Below, piece after piece: positions 35,512-45,483 of a stretch of 64,000 bases of DNA. A program made the translations under genes and the position numbers. Source of the stretch: Candidatus Proelusimicrobium tauri (GTDB lineage: Bacteria > Elusimicrobiota > Elusimicrobia > Elusimicrobiales > Elusimicrobiaceae); contig DBYY01000004.1 of assembly GCA_002311025.1 (NCBI GenBank), forward strand, positions 70,265-134,264, in the 5' to 3' direction. The notes below the pieces were generated by a model. It made no database searches and was not told the DNA's origin. It worked only from the letters and a program-made list of their open reading frames with translations. Numbering within the stretch: position 1 is the first letter of the stretch; each line of letters begins with the position of its first letter.

Positions 35512-36618
35512 ATGAAAAAGATATCCTTATTATTGTGTGCGGTAATTGCCGTATTATGCGCTTGCCAAAGAATGAATCTTGGCCCTAAGGGCGAAGGGGA
35601 ATATGTTATAGGTAAAGCGGAAGTAGAATATAATGCTAAAGACTTATCCGGCATGAAAAAAGAGGCCTTTAAACTTGCAAAGCAAGATGCCTTAAAAAAT
35701 GCCGTGGATGTATTTTTATCCTCTAACAGTAATATGGAATATCCTCAAAACATTCAAGAAGAAATTTTAGCAAAACCGGATAATTACATCAGAAAGGCCT
35801 ATATTAAACATAGCGAGCAAAGGGGAGAAAATTTCTTGTTAGAAGCACGCGTTATGATTTTAGTCAGTAATCTTGCTACTAAAATTAAAAATTTACAGGA
35901 TTCTTCTTATATCAAAAAAACGAATATCTTTGTTGCTACAAGAGAACTTGAAAAGGATGAAGTTTCTTTAAATCAATTCTGCAAACAGGGTATTTATAAG
36001 GCACTTAAAAATCAACCCTATGTATTAATAGACGGCGGGAATTTGAGCCAAAATAATATAGAAAATAATACCTCAATAGTAGATAAGGCAAAAAAAGAAG
36101 GAACAAGATTTGTTATTATTGCCGATGCTTCCGCAAGCCCTATTGAAACTGCCGCACAACTTTCTACCACCTTTAAGTCTATAAGAGCAAAAGTGAATAT
36201 GGTCGCTTTAGGAACAAAGAATTATCAGTTAATTGCTGAGGAAGCCCAAAGCGCTAGCGGGCTTGACGCTGATGAAACTATGGCTTATCAAAAGGCCTTA
36301 AGTAATGCCTGTTTTGAAGCCGCTACGCAAATGATTGAACCTATAAATGCTTCCATAAACAGCGCAAAAACTTTTGAGTTCGTTATAAAAGAAGTGAACA
36401 CTATTCAAAGACTTGAAAGACTTCAAACAATTTTAAGAGAATTAAAAGAAGTGGAAGATTTTGTTTTAGTTAAATATGTTAATTCCACCGCTACTTTTGA
36501 AGTACAGGCAAATGTGCGTACTTCGGAAGAATTTTCCGCCAAAATTATTAGAAAATATTATAATAACTTTACTATTTTGAACACCACTCCTGATGTGGTG
36601 GAAATGGTTTTCATCTAA
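35512..36618 (+). CDS. LPP20-like lipoprotein, second copy
   Basis: A 368-residue lipoprotein with signal KKISLLLCAVIAVLCAC and a lipobox LCA-C. The N-terminal domain (GEYVIGKAEVEYNAKDLSGM, FKLAKQDALKNAVDVFLSS) matches the LPP20-type pattern seen at 27368-28294, in which a run of helical Ala/Lys residues follows a beta strand. The middle part (YKALKNQPYVLIDGGNLS, GTRFVIIADASASPIE) resembles CsgG/TolB-like lipoproteins that sense or build envelope structures. It lies 10 bp after the DnaA-like gene and 1 bp before comM. Confidence 0.65.
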   Translation: MKKISLLLCAVIAVLCACQRMNLGPKGEGEYVIGKAEVEYNAKDLSGMKKEAFKLAKQDALKNAVDVFLSSNSNMEYPQNIQEEILAKPDNYIRKAYIKHSEQRGENFLLEARVMILVSNLATKIKNLQDSSYIKKTNIFVATRELEKDEVSLNQFCKQGIYKALKNQPYVLIDGGNLSQNNIENNTSIVDKAKKEGTRFVIIADASASPIETAAQLSTTFKSIRAKVNMVALGTKNYQLIAEEAQSASGLDADETMAYQKALSNACFEAATQMIEPINASINSAKTFEFVIKEVNTIQRLERLQTILRELKEVEDFVLVKYVNSTATFEVQANVRTSEEFSAKIIRKYYNNFTILNTTPDVVEMVFI

Positions 36619-36619
36619 T

Positions 36620-38161
36620 ATGCTTTGCTCAATTACTTCGGCTTGTTTAAAAGGGATAGAAGGCTATATCGTTAATGTGGAAGTTGATATTTCTGCCGGT
36701 TTGCCTTCCCTTACTTTGGTCGGTTTGCCCGACCAAGAAGTAAAAGAAGCCAAAGACAGAGTCCTTGCCGCGATAAGAAACAGCGGTTTTGATTCCCCCG
36801 TAAAAAAAATAACGATAAATTTGGTTCCTGCCGAAATAAAGAAATCCGGCACGCATTTTGATTTGCCTATTGCACTTGGCATTTTAGGTGCCAGTGGGCA
36901 ACTGTCCGATAAAGCAATAGAAAATCTTAAAAAATATGTTTTTATAGGTTCTCTTGGTTTAACCGGTAAGATACACGGTTGTGCCGGCGTCTTACCTATG
37001 CTTATTGCCTTAAGCCGTAAGAAAAAAACAAAAGCAATTATCCCACAAGACAATTTACAAGAATCAAAATATGCCACTATGGATTGTTTTAGTGCGCAAA
37101 ATTTAAGACAGGTAGTAGATTTACTTGAAGAGAAAATTCCTTTTGAACAGGAAAATAAAAATCAGGAAGAATCTTTTAGTTTACAGGAAGGTTACAGCGA
37201 AGACTTTAGCGAAGTCAAAGGGCAAACTCTTGCCAAAAGAGCGCTTGAAATTGCCGCCGCCGGCGGGCATAATGTTTTGATGATGGGACCGCCGGGAACG
37301 GGCAAAAGTATGCTTGCCAAAAGATTTGCAACTATTTTACCGCCACTTGAAAAAGAGGAAATGCTTGAGATTTTACAAATTTATTCCGTTTGCGGTCTTT
37401 TGAATAAAAGAAAAGGTAATTTTCAAAGACCGTTTAGGGATCCGCACCATACAATTTCAAATATTGCTTTAGTTGGTGGCGGTCAAAACCCAAGACCGGG
37501 CGAAGTAAGTCTTGCGCATAACGGTGTTTTGTTTTTAGATGAATTTGCGGAGTTTTCAAGGATCTCTCTTGAAGTTTTAAGAGAACCTTTGGAAACTTTT
37601 AAAGTGACAATAGCCAGAGCAAAAGAAACTTTAACTTTTCCCGCAAAATTTACGCTTATTGCGGCTATGAACCCTTGCCCGTGCGGTTATCACGGGCATA
37701 ATGTAAAAGTTTGCAACTGCACACCTGTTCAGATAAGTCGCTATAAAGCAAAAATTTCCGGTCCTCTTTTAGATAGAATTGATTTGACCGTTAATCTTCT
37801 TCCCGTTAATTTTAAAGATTGGGAAAAGAAATCAGAAGGTCCTACCAGCGCGCAAATAAGACAGAGAGTTGTTTCCGCAAGAGAGATACAAAAAGAGCGT
37901 TTTAAAAACACTCCTACAACTGCTAATGCTTTTATGAGTGTTGCCCAAATAAAAGAGTTTTGTGCTTTACCAAAAGACGGTGCGCAAGTTTTAGAACTCG
38001 CTATGAAGAAACTCGGTCTTTCGGCAAGAAGTCTTGATAAAATTTTAAAAACAGCGCGCACCATTGCCGATTTGGAAGGCGTTAAAGATATTAAAAAAGA
38101 GCATCTTATGGAAGTTTTTCAGTATAGACCTTTAGATAGAAAAGGAGTTAGGGATATATGA
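36620..38161 (+). CDS. comM: ComM-family Mg-chelatase-like AAA+ ATPase
   Basis: A 513-residue hexameric helicase that drives branch migration of incoming DNA in natural transformation. It has the N-terminal ChlI-like domain (CLKGIEGYIVNVEVDISAGL, LVGLPDQEVKEAKDRV), Walker A GPPGTGKSML, Walker B VLFLDEFAEF and the Cys motif MNPCPCGYHG. I prefer the ATG at 36620, directly after the previous stop, over an in-frame ATG at 36593 inside the upstream gene. It overlaps dprA by 4 bases. Confidence 0.9.
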   Translation: MLCSITSACLKGIEGYIVNVEVDISAGLPSLTLVGLPDQEVKEAKDRVLAAIRNSGFDSPVKKITINLVPAEIKKSGTHFDLPIALGILGASGQLSDKAIENLKKYVFIGSLGLTGKIHGCAGVLPMLIALSRKKKTKAIIPQDNLQESKYATMDCFSAQNLRQVVDLLEEKIPFEQENKNQEESFSLQEGYSEDFSEVKGQTLAKRALEIAAAGGHNVLMMGPPGTGKSMLAKRFATILPPLEKEEMLEILQIYSVCGLLNKRKGNFQRPFRDPHHTISNIALVGGGQNPRPGEVSLAHNGVLFLDEFAEFSRISLEVLREPLETFKVTIARAKETLTFPAKFTLIAAMNPCPCGYHGHNVKVCNCTPVQISRYKAKISGPLLDRIDLTVNLLPVNFKDWEKKSEGPTSAQIRQRVVSAREIQKERFKNTPTTANAFMSVAQIKEFCALPKDGAQVLELAMKKLGLSARSLDKILKTARTIADLEGVKDIKKEHLMEVFQYRPLDRKGVRDI

Positions 38162-39276
38162 ACTTTGAAGAAAAACTTGCCCGTATAAAAGTGAACTCCT
38201 TTAGTTATTTGCGTTCCGATTGGCTGCTTGAAATGATAGCAATTTTCGGTAATGCCGTAGAACTTTTGAAACAAGATGCCCAAACCATCAGTAAAGAAGG
38301 CAAAATATCTTTAGATAGTGCCGAAGCCTTTTTAAAATCTTGTGCTATGCTTGACGCCCAAAAAGAAATGGAAAAAACCGAAAAAGTGGGTGGTAAAATT
38401 TTGTTTAACGGGGAAGAAGATTTCCCGCAAAGACTGGCCGAAATTAAAGAAGCACCGCTTTTAATTTATGTCAGGGGGGATTTAGGGGACGCGCAAAGGG
38501 CCTCTGTCGGTATGGTCGGCACAAGAAAAATTTCCCCTTATGGCAGGCGTGCGGCTACACAACTTGCAGGCGACCTTGCGCAAAGCGATGTCGTTCTTGT
38601 CAGTGGGCTTGCACGCGGTATTGATAGTGTCGTTCACGCCCAGGCCGTTAAAAATGAGAGCGCAACTTGGGCCTTAATCGGCACAGGTATAGGGCGTTGC
38701 TATCCTGCTGAAAACCGCGAACTTGCAAGAGCAATTTTAGATACCGGCGGGGCAATAATTTCGGAGTTGCCTTTTGACGCACCGCCTTTAGCACACCATT
38801 TCCCAAGAAGAAACCGCCTTATTGCAGGTCTTTCCGATTTAGTCGTAGTAGTTGAAGGGGAAATAAAAAGCGGTGCTTTAATAACCGCTAAAATGGCCTT
38901 AGATCAAGGAATTGATGTTATGGCTGTTCCTGGTCCTATTGATAGTCCGACATCCGGCGGACCTAATAAACTTATCAAGGAAGGGGCGGGTATGGCTCTA
39001 TCGGCAAAAGATATAATTGACGCCATCCCAAGCCAGAAAAAATTTGGACTTAAGGTCAAAAAACTCTATAATGAAAGTAAAGAGCCAAGTGAACCTTTGA
39101 CAGAACAAGAACAAAAGATTTTAGATTTAATAGGCGATGGCTCTAAAAATGTTGATGAATTATCGCTTGAAGCAGATTTGGAAATAACGCAGTTAAGCGC
39201 AATTTTATTTAGTTTAGAAGTCGCAGGTATAGTAATCTGTGCAGACGGCAAATATAGCCGAAGTAAATTTAATTAA
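38158..39276 (+). CDS. dprA: DNA processing protein DprA
   Basis: Loads RecA on single-stranded DNA taken up in transformation. The 372-residue protein has an N-terminal SAM-like region, the Rossmann core (VGMVGTRKISPYGRRAA, VLVSGLARGIDSVVHAQA, GTGIGRCYPAENR, FPRRNRLIAGLSDLVVVVE) and a C-terminal winged helix (LTEQEQKILDLIGDGSKNVDEL). Overlapping comM (ATGA) and 11 bp before topA, it is part of a comM-dprA-topA-xer block found in many bacteria. Confidence 0.93.
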   Translation: MNFEEKLARIKVNSFSYLRSDWLLEMIAIFGNAVELLKQDAQTISKEGKISLDSAEAFLKSCAMLDAQKEMEKTEKVGGKILFNGEEDFPQRLAEIKEAPLLIYVRGDLGDAQRASVGMVGTRKISPYGRRAATQLAGDLAQSDVVLVSGLARGIDSVVHAQAVKNESATWALIGTGIGRCYPAENRELARAILDTGGAIISELPFDAPPLAHHFPRRNRLIAGLSDLVVVVEGEIKSGALITAKMALDQGIDVMAVPGPIDSPTSGGPNKLIKEGAGMALSAKDIIDAIPSQKKFGLKVKKLYNESKEPSEPLTEQEQKILDLIGDGSKNVDELSLEADLEITQLSAILFSLEVAGIVICADGKYSRSKFN

Positions 39277-39287
39277 GGAAGATAATT

Positions 39288-41573
39288 ATGGCTACAAATA
39301 CAGCAAAAACAACAAATAAAACAACGGGCAAAGCCCTTGTGATAGTAGAATCACCCACGAAACAAAAAACTATAAGCAAGATACTCGGGCCAAATTTTAT
39401 TGTTCGCAGTTCTTTTGGTCACGTCAGAGATTTACCCTCTAAAGAAATAGGCGTAGATGAGAATAATAATTTTACTCCTACTTATGTCGTCAGCGGAAAA
39501 CCGCGCATTATTGCCGATTTGAAAGATGCCTTAAAAAAAGTTAGCGAAGTCTACCTTGCTACTGACCCTGATAGAGAAGGGGAAGCAATTGCTTGGCATT
39601 TACAGGAACTTTTAAAATTAAAACCGGAAAATACAAGAAGAATTTTTTTCCACGAAATTACTCCGACAGCCGTTAAAGATTCTTTTGCCCACGCAAGAGG
39701 TATTGACCATAATTTAGTTGACGCCCAGCAAGCCCGCAGAGTTTTAGATAGACTTGTGGGTTATAAACTCTCACCTCTTCTTTGGCGTAAAATAACAAGC
39801 GGTCTTAGTGCGGGCCGTGTGCAATCTGTTGCGGTTAGACTACTTGCCGAACGCGCAAAAGAAATTGAAAATTTTAAGGAACAGCCTTATTGGTCTTTAA
39901 AAGTTAAACTTGAAAAGCCGAATCAAAAACCTGCATTTCTTGCCCGTGCTTATAAATGGGAAGGAAAAAATGTGGAAAGAACCACAACTTATAAATTATT
40001 TGCCGAAGATTATAAAGTTAAAAATACAATTTTTGATTCAAACGAAAGTTTAGCCGCCCTTAATGCCGTCTTAAGACAAGGACCTTTAAAAGTTGAAAAA
40101 ATAGAAAAAAAGGAAGTCAAACAAAAACCTAAACCGCCTTTTATTACAAGTTCTATGCAGCAGGATGCTTATAATAAACTTGGCTTTTCTTCCCAAAAGA
40201 CAATGTCAGTAGCGCAAAGTTTATATGAAGGTGTGGAAATCGGCGGACAGATTACCGGTCTTATAACTTATATGAGAACCGACTCCTTTAATGTTTCAAC
40301 GCAACTGCAAACCCAAACAAGTAAATTTATTAAGGAAAAATACGGCGAGGCCTATGCTCCTGCAAAACCGCCTGTATATAAAAGCAAAGTTAAAGGGGCG
40401 CAAGAAGCCCACGAGGCTATTCACCCGACCGATGTAAATAAAACCCCGCAAGATATTAAAAAATATCTCACTCCGGAGCAATTTAAACTTTATGAACTCA
40501 TTTGGCTTAGATTTGTTGCCTCCCAAATGGCAGAAGCAGTATTTAATACTGTTTCAATTGATATTTCTGCCGTAAGTGCGGATAAATGTCTTTTGAGAGC
40601 AAACGGCAGAACGATTAAGTTCAATGGTTATTTATCTGTCTATCAAGATGAACCCGAAGAAGAAAACGCGGACGAAGAAAAACAGGATGCCCTTTTGCCT
40701 CCACTTGAAGAAGGCGATACTTTAAATCTTTTGGATATTCAAACAAAAGAACATAAAACAACCCCGCCACCTTGCTATAATGAAGCAAGTCTTATTAAAA
40801 CTTTGGAAAAACACGGTATCGGCAGACCTTCCACTTATGCGCCGACCATTAAGACTATTATGGATAGAAAATATGTTGCTAAACAACCTAAAACAAATAA
40901 ACTTGTGGCAACGGAACTTGGCATAACGGTTACCGAGCAATTAAAAGAATTTTTCAAAGATATTATGGACCTTTCTTATACGGCAGGTGTGGAAGAGACT
41001 TTGGACGATATTGCCGAAGGTTCTAAAGGTTGGGTATCTGTTATAAGTAAATTCCACGAAGGTTTTGTTAAAGATTTGGCCAATGCTTCCCAAAATATGA
41101 AAAAGCCAACACCTAAAGCCGTTGAAGGCGAAAAATGCCCGCTTTGCGGCGGTGATATGGTGGAAAGACAAAGTCGCTTCGGCAAATTTTTAACTTGTGT
41201 AAACTATCCTAATTGTAAAGGTAAAAAGAGTTTAAACGGAGTAAATACTACCGTTGAACAAACCAATGAAAAGTGCGAAAAATGCGGCAGCCCTATGGTT
41301 ATAAGAAACGGCAAACGCGGACGCTTTATGGCTTGTAGTGCTTACCCCAAATGTAAAAACACTTATTCTATTGACGAACAAGGTAATAAAATTGCATCTA
41401 CCGGTCCGATAGATTCCGGCAGAAAATGTGAAAAATGCGGCAAACCTTTAGTCTTAAGAAAAAGCGCTAAAGGCGAATTTTTGGGTTGCAGCGGATATCC
41501 TAAATGCAAAAATATAGTTAAAATTACCCCTGAAGAAGCCCAAAAAATAAGAGAAAATAACGAAAGCAAATAA
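39288..41573 (+). CDS. topA: DNA topoisomerase I
   Basis: Type IA topoisomerase relaxing negative supercoils. The 761-residue protein has the TOPRIM motifs (ALVIVESPTKQKTISKIL, ATDPDREGEAIAWHL), the active-site Tyr in LITYMRTDSFNVS and three C-terminal C4 zinc ribbons (CPLCGGDMVERQ, CEKCGSPMVIRN, CEKCGKPLVLRK). Length is normal. The start has a modest AGGAAG ribosome binding site. Confidence 0.96.
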   Translation: MATNTAKTTNKTTGKALVIVESPTKQKTISKILGPNFIVRSSFGHVRDLPSKEIGVDENNNFTPTYVVSGKPRIIADLKDALKKVSEVYLATDPDREGEAIAWHLQELLKLKPENTRRIFFHEITPTAVKDSFAHARGIDHNLVDAQQARRVLDRLVGYKLSPLLWRKITSGLSAGRVQSVAVRLLAERAKEIENFKEQPYWSLKVKLEKPNQKPAFLARAYKWEGKNVERTTTYKLFAEDYKVKNTIFDSNESLAALNAVLRQGPLKVEKIEKKEVKQKPKPPFITSSMQQDAYNKLGFSSQKTMSVAQSLYEGVEIGGQITGLITYMRTDSFNVSTQLQTQTSKFIKEKYGEAYAPAKPPVYKSKVKGAQEAHEAIHPTDVNKTPQDIKKYLTPEQFKLYELIWLRFVASQMAEAVFNTVSIDISAVSADKCLLRANGRTIKFNGYLSVYQDEPEEENADEEKQDALLPPLEEGDTLNLLDIQTKEHKTTPPPCYNEASLIKTLEKHGIGRPSTYAPTIKTIMDRKYVAKQPKTNKLVATELGITVTEQLKEFFKDIMDLSYTAGVEETLDDIAEGSKGWVSVISKFHEGFVKDLANASQNMKKPTPKAVEGEKCPLCGGDMVERQSRFGKFLTCVNYPNCKGKKSLNGVNTTVEQTNEKCEKCGSPMVIRNGKRGRFMACSAYPKCKNTYSIDEQGNKIASTGPIDSGRKCEKCGKPLVLRKSAKGEFLGCSGYPKCKNIVKITPEEAQKIRENNESK

Positions 41574-41575
41574 AA

Positions 41576-42451
41576 ATGCTAAAGCAAATAGAAAATTTTA
41601 AAATTCATATTAAAGGCAGAAACTTATCGCCTCATACTATCCGTGCATATAGCACGGATTTAGATGAGTTTGCCGGTTTTATGAATTATAAAAGTTTGCT
41701 TACCGTTAAAGATTTTAACCTATCAAATATAAGAACCTATCTTGTTTGGGAAAGCAATAAAGGCCTTTCCCGCCAAGCAATGTTGCGCAAAATAAGTTCG
41801 CTTAGAAGTTTTGCAAAGTTTTTAGCCAACAGAGGGGTTATTGAGGCAAGTCCTTTCAAACTTTTTAACGCACCCAGAAGGGAAAAACTTTTGCCCAAAT
41901 TTTTAACTCAAACGGAAGCCACTAATTTAATGCAAGCACCCAGCACTTCCCGCTTTGCTTTAAGAAACCAAGCCATTTTGGAACTTATGTATTCCAGCGG
42001 CTTAAGACGAAGCGAAACCGTCGGTTTAAATATCGGTGATATTAATTTTTCGCAAGGTACGGTCAGGGTTTTCGGTAAAGGCGCAAAAGAAAGAATTGTG
42101 CCTGTCACCGATATCGCTTTAAGTTGTATCAGCGATTATTTGGCAACGCGCACAAATACCGATTATAAGGAACCCTTGTTTTTAGGTTCTAAAGGTACAC
42201 GCTTAAGCGGCGAAGGTCTTGCCCAAATAGTCAAACAATCTGCCTTAAAAGCCAATCTTGCCCATAAAATAACGCCGCACAGTTTAAGGCACTCTTTCGC
42301 AACGCATTTACTGAATAATGGTTGCGATTTGAAAAGTTTACAGGAAATGCTAGGTCATAAAAGTTTATCTGCGACTCAGGTTTATACCCATGTTTCTTTA
42401 GAGCACTTAAAACAAGTTTATGACCGTGCACACCCAAAGGGGGATAAATGA
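41576..42451 (+). CDS. xerC: Tyrosine recombinase XerC/XerD-like
   Basis: A 291-residue recombinase with the N-terminal SAM-like core-binding domain and the C-terminal catalytic domain. Seen: the R of SSGLRRSETV, the HxxR in HSLRHSFATHLL, the H of LGHKSLS and the nucleophilic Tyr in ATQVYTHVS. Its location next to topA and dprA matches housekeeping XerC genes that resolve chromosome dimers at dif, rather than an integrase; no attachment site or mobile cargo is nearby. XerC versus XerD or XerH cannot be settled from sequence alone. Confidence 0.85.
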   Translation: MLKQIENFKIHIKGRNLSPHTIRAYSTDLDEFAGFMNYKSLLTVKDFNLSNIRTYLVWESNKGLSRQAMLRKISSLRSFAKFLANRGVIEASPFKLFNAPRREKLLPKFLTQTEATNLMQAPSTSRFALRNQAILELMYSSGLRRSETVGLNIGDINFSQGTVRVFGKGAKERIVPVTDIALSCISDYLATRTNTDYKEPLFLGSKGTRLSGEGLAQIVKQSALKANLAHKITPHSLRHSFATHLLNNGCDLKSLQEMLGHKSLSATQVYTHVSLEHLKQVYDRAHPKGDK

Positions 42452-43398
42452 TAAGCATAGGCATAGATATAGGCGGAACTTTTATAAAATTTATGGCAAT
42501 TGACGCACAAGGCAAAGTCCTAAAAAGAACGGCAATTGTTACGGATACAACTTTAAGTGCTCAGGCTTTTGTAAAGCAACTTGCCGCCATAGTTAAAGAA
42601 TGGCAAAAAGAATTTAAAAAAGAAAAATTTGTTATCGGTATGGGCGTTGCCGGTGATACGGATAATACAAAAGGTATTTTGCATTTTGCGCCCAATATAC
42701 CTTGGCATAATTTTAACATTGTTGATATGCTTAAGAAGGAAACCGGCTTTCCCTGCTGGGCGTGTAATGACGCTAATATGGCCGCTTGGGGTATTTACGA
42801 CTATGAATTTAAGCGTAAATATAAGAACCTTATGGTTATCACTCTTGGCACGGGTGTCGGTGGCGGACTTATTATTGAAGGCAAATTGTATCAAGGGTTC
42901 AGCGGTTCTGCCGGGGAGTTTGGTCATATCAAAGTAGATTATTCCAAAACCGCTCCGAAGTGCGGTTGCGGTCATAAAGGTTGTTTGGAAGCATATATCG
43001 GCACAAAAGGGCTTAAAAGGCAAATGCTTAAAGCCGCAAAAAAAGCGCCTAAAAGTGTTCTTGCAAAATTATTAAAGTCAGAAGAATTTTCAATAAAACT
43101 TCTTTCCGATGCGGCAAGTAAAAAAGATAAAAATGCCCTTGCTATATGGCGTAATTTCGGGCATTATTTAGCGCTTGCTTTAAGCGATACTGTTTTATTG
43201 TTTAATCCCGAAGCGATTGTTCTTGCGGGCGGTGTTTCCAAAGGTTATAAATATTTTATGCCCGCAATTGAGGAAGTTTTTAGCAAGCAGGTAATCAAAA
43301 GACCTTTTAAGGATATTAAAGTTTTAATTTCCAAGCAAAAAGATATAGGGGCTTTTGGTTCTGCTTTATATGCTTTATCACAGCAAAATGAAAGGTAA
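42448..43398 (+). CDS. ROK-family sugar kinase (glucokinase-like)
   Basis: A 316-residue ASKHA kinase of the ROK family: phosphate motif IGIDIGGTFIKFMAID at the N-terminus, LGTGVGGGLIIEGKL, and the zinc-binding signature CGCGHKGCLEAYIG. It phosphorylates a hexose, most likely glucose, in the cytoplasm. It lacks a DNA-binding domain, so it is an enzyme and not a NagC-like repressor. Its start overlaps the recombinase stop (ATGA) and its end overlaps lptD. Confidence 0.9.
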   Translation: MISIGIDIGGTFIKFMAIDAQGKVLKRTAIVTDTTLSAQAFVKQLAAIVKEWQKEFKKEKFVIGMGVAGDTDNTKGILHFAPNIPWHNFNIVDMLKKETGFPCWACNDANMAAWGIYDYEFKRKYKNLMVITLGTGVGGGLIIEGKLYQGFSGSAGEFGHIKVDYSKTAPKCGCGHKGCLEAYIGTKGLKRQMLKAAKKAPKSVLAKLLKSEEFSIKLLSDAASKKDKNALAIWRNFGHYLALALSDTVLLFNPEAIVLAGGVSKGYKYFMPAIEEVFSKQVIKRPFKDIKVLISKQKDIGAFGSALYALSQQNER

Positions 43399-45472
43399 GA
43401 TAAATCTTTTTTTAATTTTATTTTTAATTCCGCTTTTTGTTTTCGGGCAGGAAAATGTTTTGCCTAGTCCGACACAAGATGATTTTATTTATTTTACCGC
43501 AGATGAAGCCCTTTACGATAAAGAACAAGGTGTCGCCGAGTTAAACGGAAATGTTGAAATTGTTTTAGACCAAAACAAAACGCAAGGTCAAATTTCCAAA
43601 ATCAAAGCCGAGAAGATTCAAATTCTGACCGAACAGCAAGTTCTAATCACGCAAGGTCCCACAATTATAGAACAGGATGGCGGTGTTGTTGAAGTGCAGG
43701 ATATCCATTTTGATATCGGTTCGCGCCGTCTTATTATGAAAGGTCTTTCTGCCGATTACGGTCCTATAAGAGTTTTAGAGGCAAAAGATATTGAAGTTAA
43801 GCAGGATCAATATCTTCTCAAAAAAGCAGAGTTAACTTGTTGTTCTATTGAAAAACCGCACTATACTTTGTATGTAGGCAAAGCGGATTTAATACCCGAG
43901 GATAGAATAATTGCCTATAATGCCGTCTTAAAAGTTGGCAAAGTGCCGGTATTTTATTTCCCTTTCTTTTACCGCTCATTAAATACGGATAGACTTTTTA
44001 CCACCTATCTTGATTTTGACCAAAGCGGCAATACGGGTTTTGGGTTTTTAACTTCCACTGTTTACGCAAGAAATAATTTTAGGGTGGCGGCAAATTTAGA
44101 TTATTACACAAAATCCGGTATCGGTTATGGTTTAAATATAGGTTATTTGGCACTGCAAAAATTTCGCGGTTCTATTCAGGCCTATACAATTTACGACAGA
44201 GAAAAAGACGAACAACGTTGGGGTATTGACGGTGGCTATTGGTGGCAAATGCACGATAGTTCCGATAGTCTTAACAATAAAGGCGGCGCAATTTATTTTA
44301 GCCAACTTGAAACGCGTAATGTTTCCGACGCCGATTTTAACGACGATTTCTTCCGCGCTAATCCTTATGTCGTTTCTCCAGATAAACTAACACGCGCCTC
44401 AATTGTGCGCCAAACAAGAACAAGCACTTTTAGGGTAAGTTATTCAAACAGAGAACAACTTAATCCCGACGATAAAACATACTCCAATGCTGAAGAGGTT
44501 TTGCCTAAAATGGACTGGATATTTAACCCCTTTGTTTTGCCTTATACCGGCGGAGTGGTAAATAATTTTTCCATTTCTTTTAACAATACAAAAAAAGAAG
44601 ATTATGATTTTGTTCAGTATTTTCAGGCCAAATGGAACAGCGCAAGAGATTTTAAATTACACAAAAATTTTACTTTAACGCCGAGTGTCTTTTATAATCA
44701 GGAAATTATTTTAAAAGACCCCACAAATAATGACGAAGATAAATTTGTCGGCCGTTACGGCGGGCAATTAAATTTGCGCTCTAATTTGATTACCGGTATG
44801 CTTGATATAGGATACCGCTACACAAGGCGCAATCAAGAAGGTGCGCTTACTTCCGAAAATCCTTTTGATAATAAGGAAGAAGAAAATTTAGTTTATATTC
44901 AAAACTATTATTTACCCACGCCAAATGTTTATTTTAAAATGGGTAGCGGTTATAATTTACAAAACAGCCAAGACAGTTGGGACGCAAAATATAGGGTGGA
45001 ACCTTTGCTTGCCGAAATAGGCTATTTTTCACAAACAAGCGGTTCAAGCATTTATGTTCAAAATCTTTATGACGTTCACACGGCAAATCAGGCTTTTGTA
45101 ATTGACGCCGTTTTAAAAAATCTTTACGGTAGCAGCGCAAAATTCGGCGTGGTAAATTATAGTACCGATAGAGATAGTTTTTTATTTAATACTCAATTCA
45201 CCCTTGCACCCAGATATATAACTTGGCGCGCCGATATGGGTATAGATTTTGAAGTTAAAGATTCAACCGTTCACGCTTATTCAAAACACATAAAAATTTA
45301 TAAAGATTTCCACGATGTTTCTTTAATGGTGGGCGTTAGAGATAGAAATAAAAATTTATCTTTTTCTTTTAGAATAAATGTAATGTGCGGCGGACAGGAT
45401 AAACGCCAAACCCCCAAACAAACACAGGAAGGAAATTATCCTTGGCAAGATGATCAAATGCTAAGAGATTAG
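43388..45472 (+). CDS. lptD: LptD-like LPS assembly outer-membrane protein
   Basis: A 694-residue protein starting at the ATG at 43388, 11 bp inside the ROK gene; upstream in-frame starts would precede the signal peptide (KINLFLILFLIPLFVFGQ). It has an LptA-like beta-jellyroll N-domain (about 30-190: DEALYDKEQGVAELNGNVEI, QDIHFDIGSRRLIMKGLSAD), then a region with paired Cys (ELTCCSIEKPHYTLYVGKAD) and a long beta-barrel (about 200-694). It is shorter than E. coli LptD (784). It inserts LPS into the outer leaflet, in line with the lpx genes in this window. Confidence 0.8.
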   Translation: MKGKINLFLILFLIPLFVFGQENVLPSPTQDDFIYFTADEALYDKEQGVAELNGNVEIVLDQNKTQGQISKIKAEKIQILTEQQVLITQGPTIIEQDGGVVEVQDIHFDIGSRRLIMKGLSADYGPIRVLEAKDIEVKQDQYLLKKAELTCCSIEKPHYTLYVGKADLIPEDRIIAYNAVLKVGKVPVFYFPFFYRSLNTDRLFTTYLDFDQSGNTGFGFLTSTVYARNNFRVAANLDYYTKSGIGYGLNIGYLALQKFRGSIQAYTIYDREKDEQRWGIDGGYWWQMHDSSDSLNNKGGAIYFSQLETRNVSDADFNDDFFRANPYVVSPDKLTRASIVRQTRTSTFRVSYSNREQLNPDDKTYSNAEEVLPKMDWIFNPFVLPYTGGVVNNFSISFNNTKKEDYDFVQYFQAKWNSARDFKLHKNFTLTPSVFYNQEIILKDPTNNDEDKFVGRYGGQLNLRSNLITGMLDIGYRYTRRNQEGALTSENPFDNKEEENLVYIQNYYLPTPNVYFKMGSGYNLQNSQDSWDAKYRVEPLLAEIGYFSQTSGSSIYVQNLYDVHTANQAFVIDAVLKNLYGSSAKFGVVNYSTDRDSFLFNTQFTLAPRYITWRADMGIDFEVKDSTVHAYSKHIKIYKDFHDVSLMVGVRDRNKNLSFSFRINVMCGGQDKRQTPKQTQEGNYPWQDDQMLRD

Positions 45473-45483
45473 GAGTAAAAAAT

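Noticed and set aside
41576..42451. Tyrosine recombinase as an integrase of a mobile element
   Set aside because: It is embedded in the comM-dprA-topA housekeeping block with overlapping or near-contiguous neighbours; no attachment repeats or cargo genes are present.
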